From the NCBI RefSeq assembly GCF_030409415.1, contig NZ_JAUFPW010000008.1, positions 1 through 64,000 on the forward strand: a stretch of DNA of 64,000 nt. Direction: 5' to 3'. The DNA is from Pedobacter aquatilis. Its GTDB lineage: Bacteria; Bacteroidota; Bacteroidia; Sphingobacteriales; Sphingobacteriaceae. The notes beneath the pieces are model-generated. The model was not told the DNA's origin. It was given only the letters and a program-made list of their open reading frames with translations, and made no database searches. The position numbers were made by a program, and so were the translations under genes. This document shows, in pieces, positions 63,254 through 64,000 of the stretch (positions within the stretch are counted from its first letter, which is position 1; every line of letters begins with the position of its first letter).

Positions 63254-64000
63254 TTACGCTTTTGGCGCAGCTGGTTTTTCTGGTCTTGGCAATAAAACTT
63301 TGCGAGAAAGTTTCATTTTACCTTGCTTATCGATGTCTAATAATTTAACCTCGATTTTATCACCTTCTTTCAGTACACCATCCATAGTTTCTAAACGCTC
63401 CCATGAAATTTCTGAAATGTGTAATAAACCATCTTTACCTGGCATCACCTCAACAAATGCACCAAATGGCATAATTGATTTTACTTTACCTTGGTAAACT
63501 TCACCAATTTCTGGTTTAGCCACGATATTACGGATACGTGTAACCGCTGCATCAATTGCCGCTTTATTATCAGCGAAAATTTCTACAATACCTTTACCAT
63601 CAACTTCTTCTATAGAGATTGAAGCGCCAGTTTCGCGTTGCATTTCCTGAATAATTTTACCTCCAGGACCGATAATTGCACCGATGAATTCTTTCTCAAT
63701 AGTGATAGAAACAATACGTGGAGCATGAGGCTTCATGTCTTCATTAGGCTGAGCAATCGTTTTCTTCATCTCGTTCAAGATGTGTAAACGACCATCCTTA
63801 GCTTGTAATAAAGCTTTAGTCAAAACTTCATATGATAAACCGTTGATTTTCAAGTCCATTTGGCAAGCAACAATACCATTTTCAGTACCAGTTACTTTAA
63901 AATCCATATCTCCTAAGTGATCTTCATCACCCAAAATATCAGATAAGATTGCGTATTTACCAGTTTTCTCATCCGTAATCAAACCCATTGCAATACCAGA
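63254..64000 (-). CDS. pnp: Polyribonucleotide nucleotidyltransferase, C-terminal part
   Basis: The frame is open to the right edge (about 248 codons seen), so the gene is partial: the N-terminal RNase PH domain lies outside. Visible are the end of the second RNase PH domain ([21 protein letters not shown], catalytic-site Asp residues, read in two parts), the KH domain ([16 protein letters not shown]) and the S1 domain ([32 protein letters not shown]). PNPase degrades RNA 3'-5' using phosphate. It ends [11 protein letters not shown] and is followed by a strong terminator. Confidence 0.97.
   Translation of the reverse strand, partial: SGIAMGLITDEKTGKYAILSDILGDEDHLGDMDFKVTGTENGIVACQMDLKINGLSYEVLTKALLQAKDGRLHILNEMKKTIAQPNEDMKPHAPRIVSITIEKEFIGAIIGPGGKIIQEMQRETGASISIEEVDGKGIVEIFADNKAAIDAAVTRIRNIVAKPEIGEVYQGKVKSIMPFGAFVEVMPGKDGLLHISEISWERLETMDGVLKEGDKIEVKLLDIDKQGKMKLSRKVLLPRPEKPAAPKA

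Overview
The window looks like a chromosomal segment of a member of the Bacteroidota, most likely a Pedobacter-like Sphingobacteriaceae. The reasons are an AT-rich genome, promoters of the TTG / TAnnTTTG type, lipoproteins and barrels with Bacteroidota-style signals, a carboxypeptidase-like-domain TonB receptor, the SatD/DUF3307 pair, GH92/GH125 mannosidases and many short palindromic intergenic repeats. The genus is inference; no rRNA or tRNA gene was seen.

Layout. 1-9.9 kb: alaS (minus), a MerR regulator, then a plus-strand operon of a PorV-like barrel interrupted by an in-frame stop, an outer-membrane barrel with an N-terminal ComEA-like helix-hairpin-helix region, ComEC, an enoyl-CoA hydratase/isomerase and a small secreted protein, closed by a strong terminator. 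9.9-12.1 kb: a secreted dipeptidyl peptidase IV. 12.2-20.3 kb: a SatD-like regulator with a DUF3307 membrane protein, three palindromic operators at an exact 28-bp pitch, and divergently the DNA-repair set of ligase-associated exonuclease, ATP-dependent DNA ligase, Lhr-type helicase and PdeM phosphoesterase. The helicase is flanked by inverted copies of a repeat. 20.4-26 kb: thioredoxin (behind an 8 x 7-bp tandem repeat), a TlpA-like thioredoxin, an NlpC/P60 lipoprotein, mutS and a membrane endonuclease/exonuclease/phosphatase protein.

26-46.4 kb is the most coherent accessory region: a set of enzymes fit for taking apart N-glycans. It has a PNGase F-like amidase fused to an extra N-terminal domain, two GH92 alpha-mannosidases, a GH125 alpha-1,6-mannosidase, a GH20 hexosaminidase, a GH3 beta-glycosidase and an HGSNAT/DUF1624-like membrane acyltransferase. 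Inside the minus-strand glycosidase operon sits a four-gene module for D-hydroxy amino acids: GntP/DsdX-type permease, RidA, D-threonine aldolase/D-serine dehydratase-like enzyme and membrane dipeptidase. No SusC/SusD pair is present in the window.

46.4-64 kb: a 1.28-kb gap with five copies of a ~146-bp hairpin repeat, mnmA, aqpZ, a cysteine glutathione peroxidase, a secreted unknown, a SAM-I riboswitch followed by metY-metX-hom (methionine synthesis from homoserine), a lipocalin-like lipoprotein, a queuosine-precursor transporter, a Bcr/CflA-type efflux pump, a TonB-dependent receptor, rpe, a secreted unknown, a YwqK/MORN-like repeat protein and the 3' part of pnp, which runs off the right edge.

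The best candidates for something undescribed are the SatD-like protein, read here as a nucleotide-cyclase-fold sensor with an HTH tail and its own phased operators; the ComEA-like/beta-barrel protein next to ComEC; and the fusion of D-hydroxy-amino-acid catabolism with N-glycan degradation.
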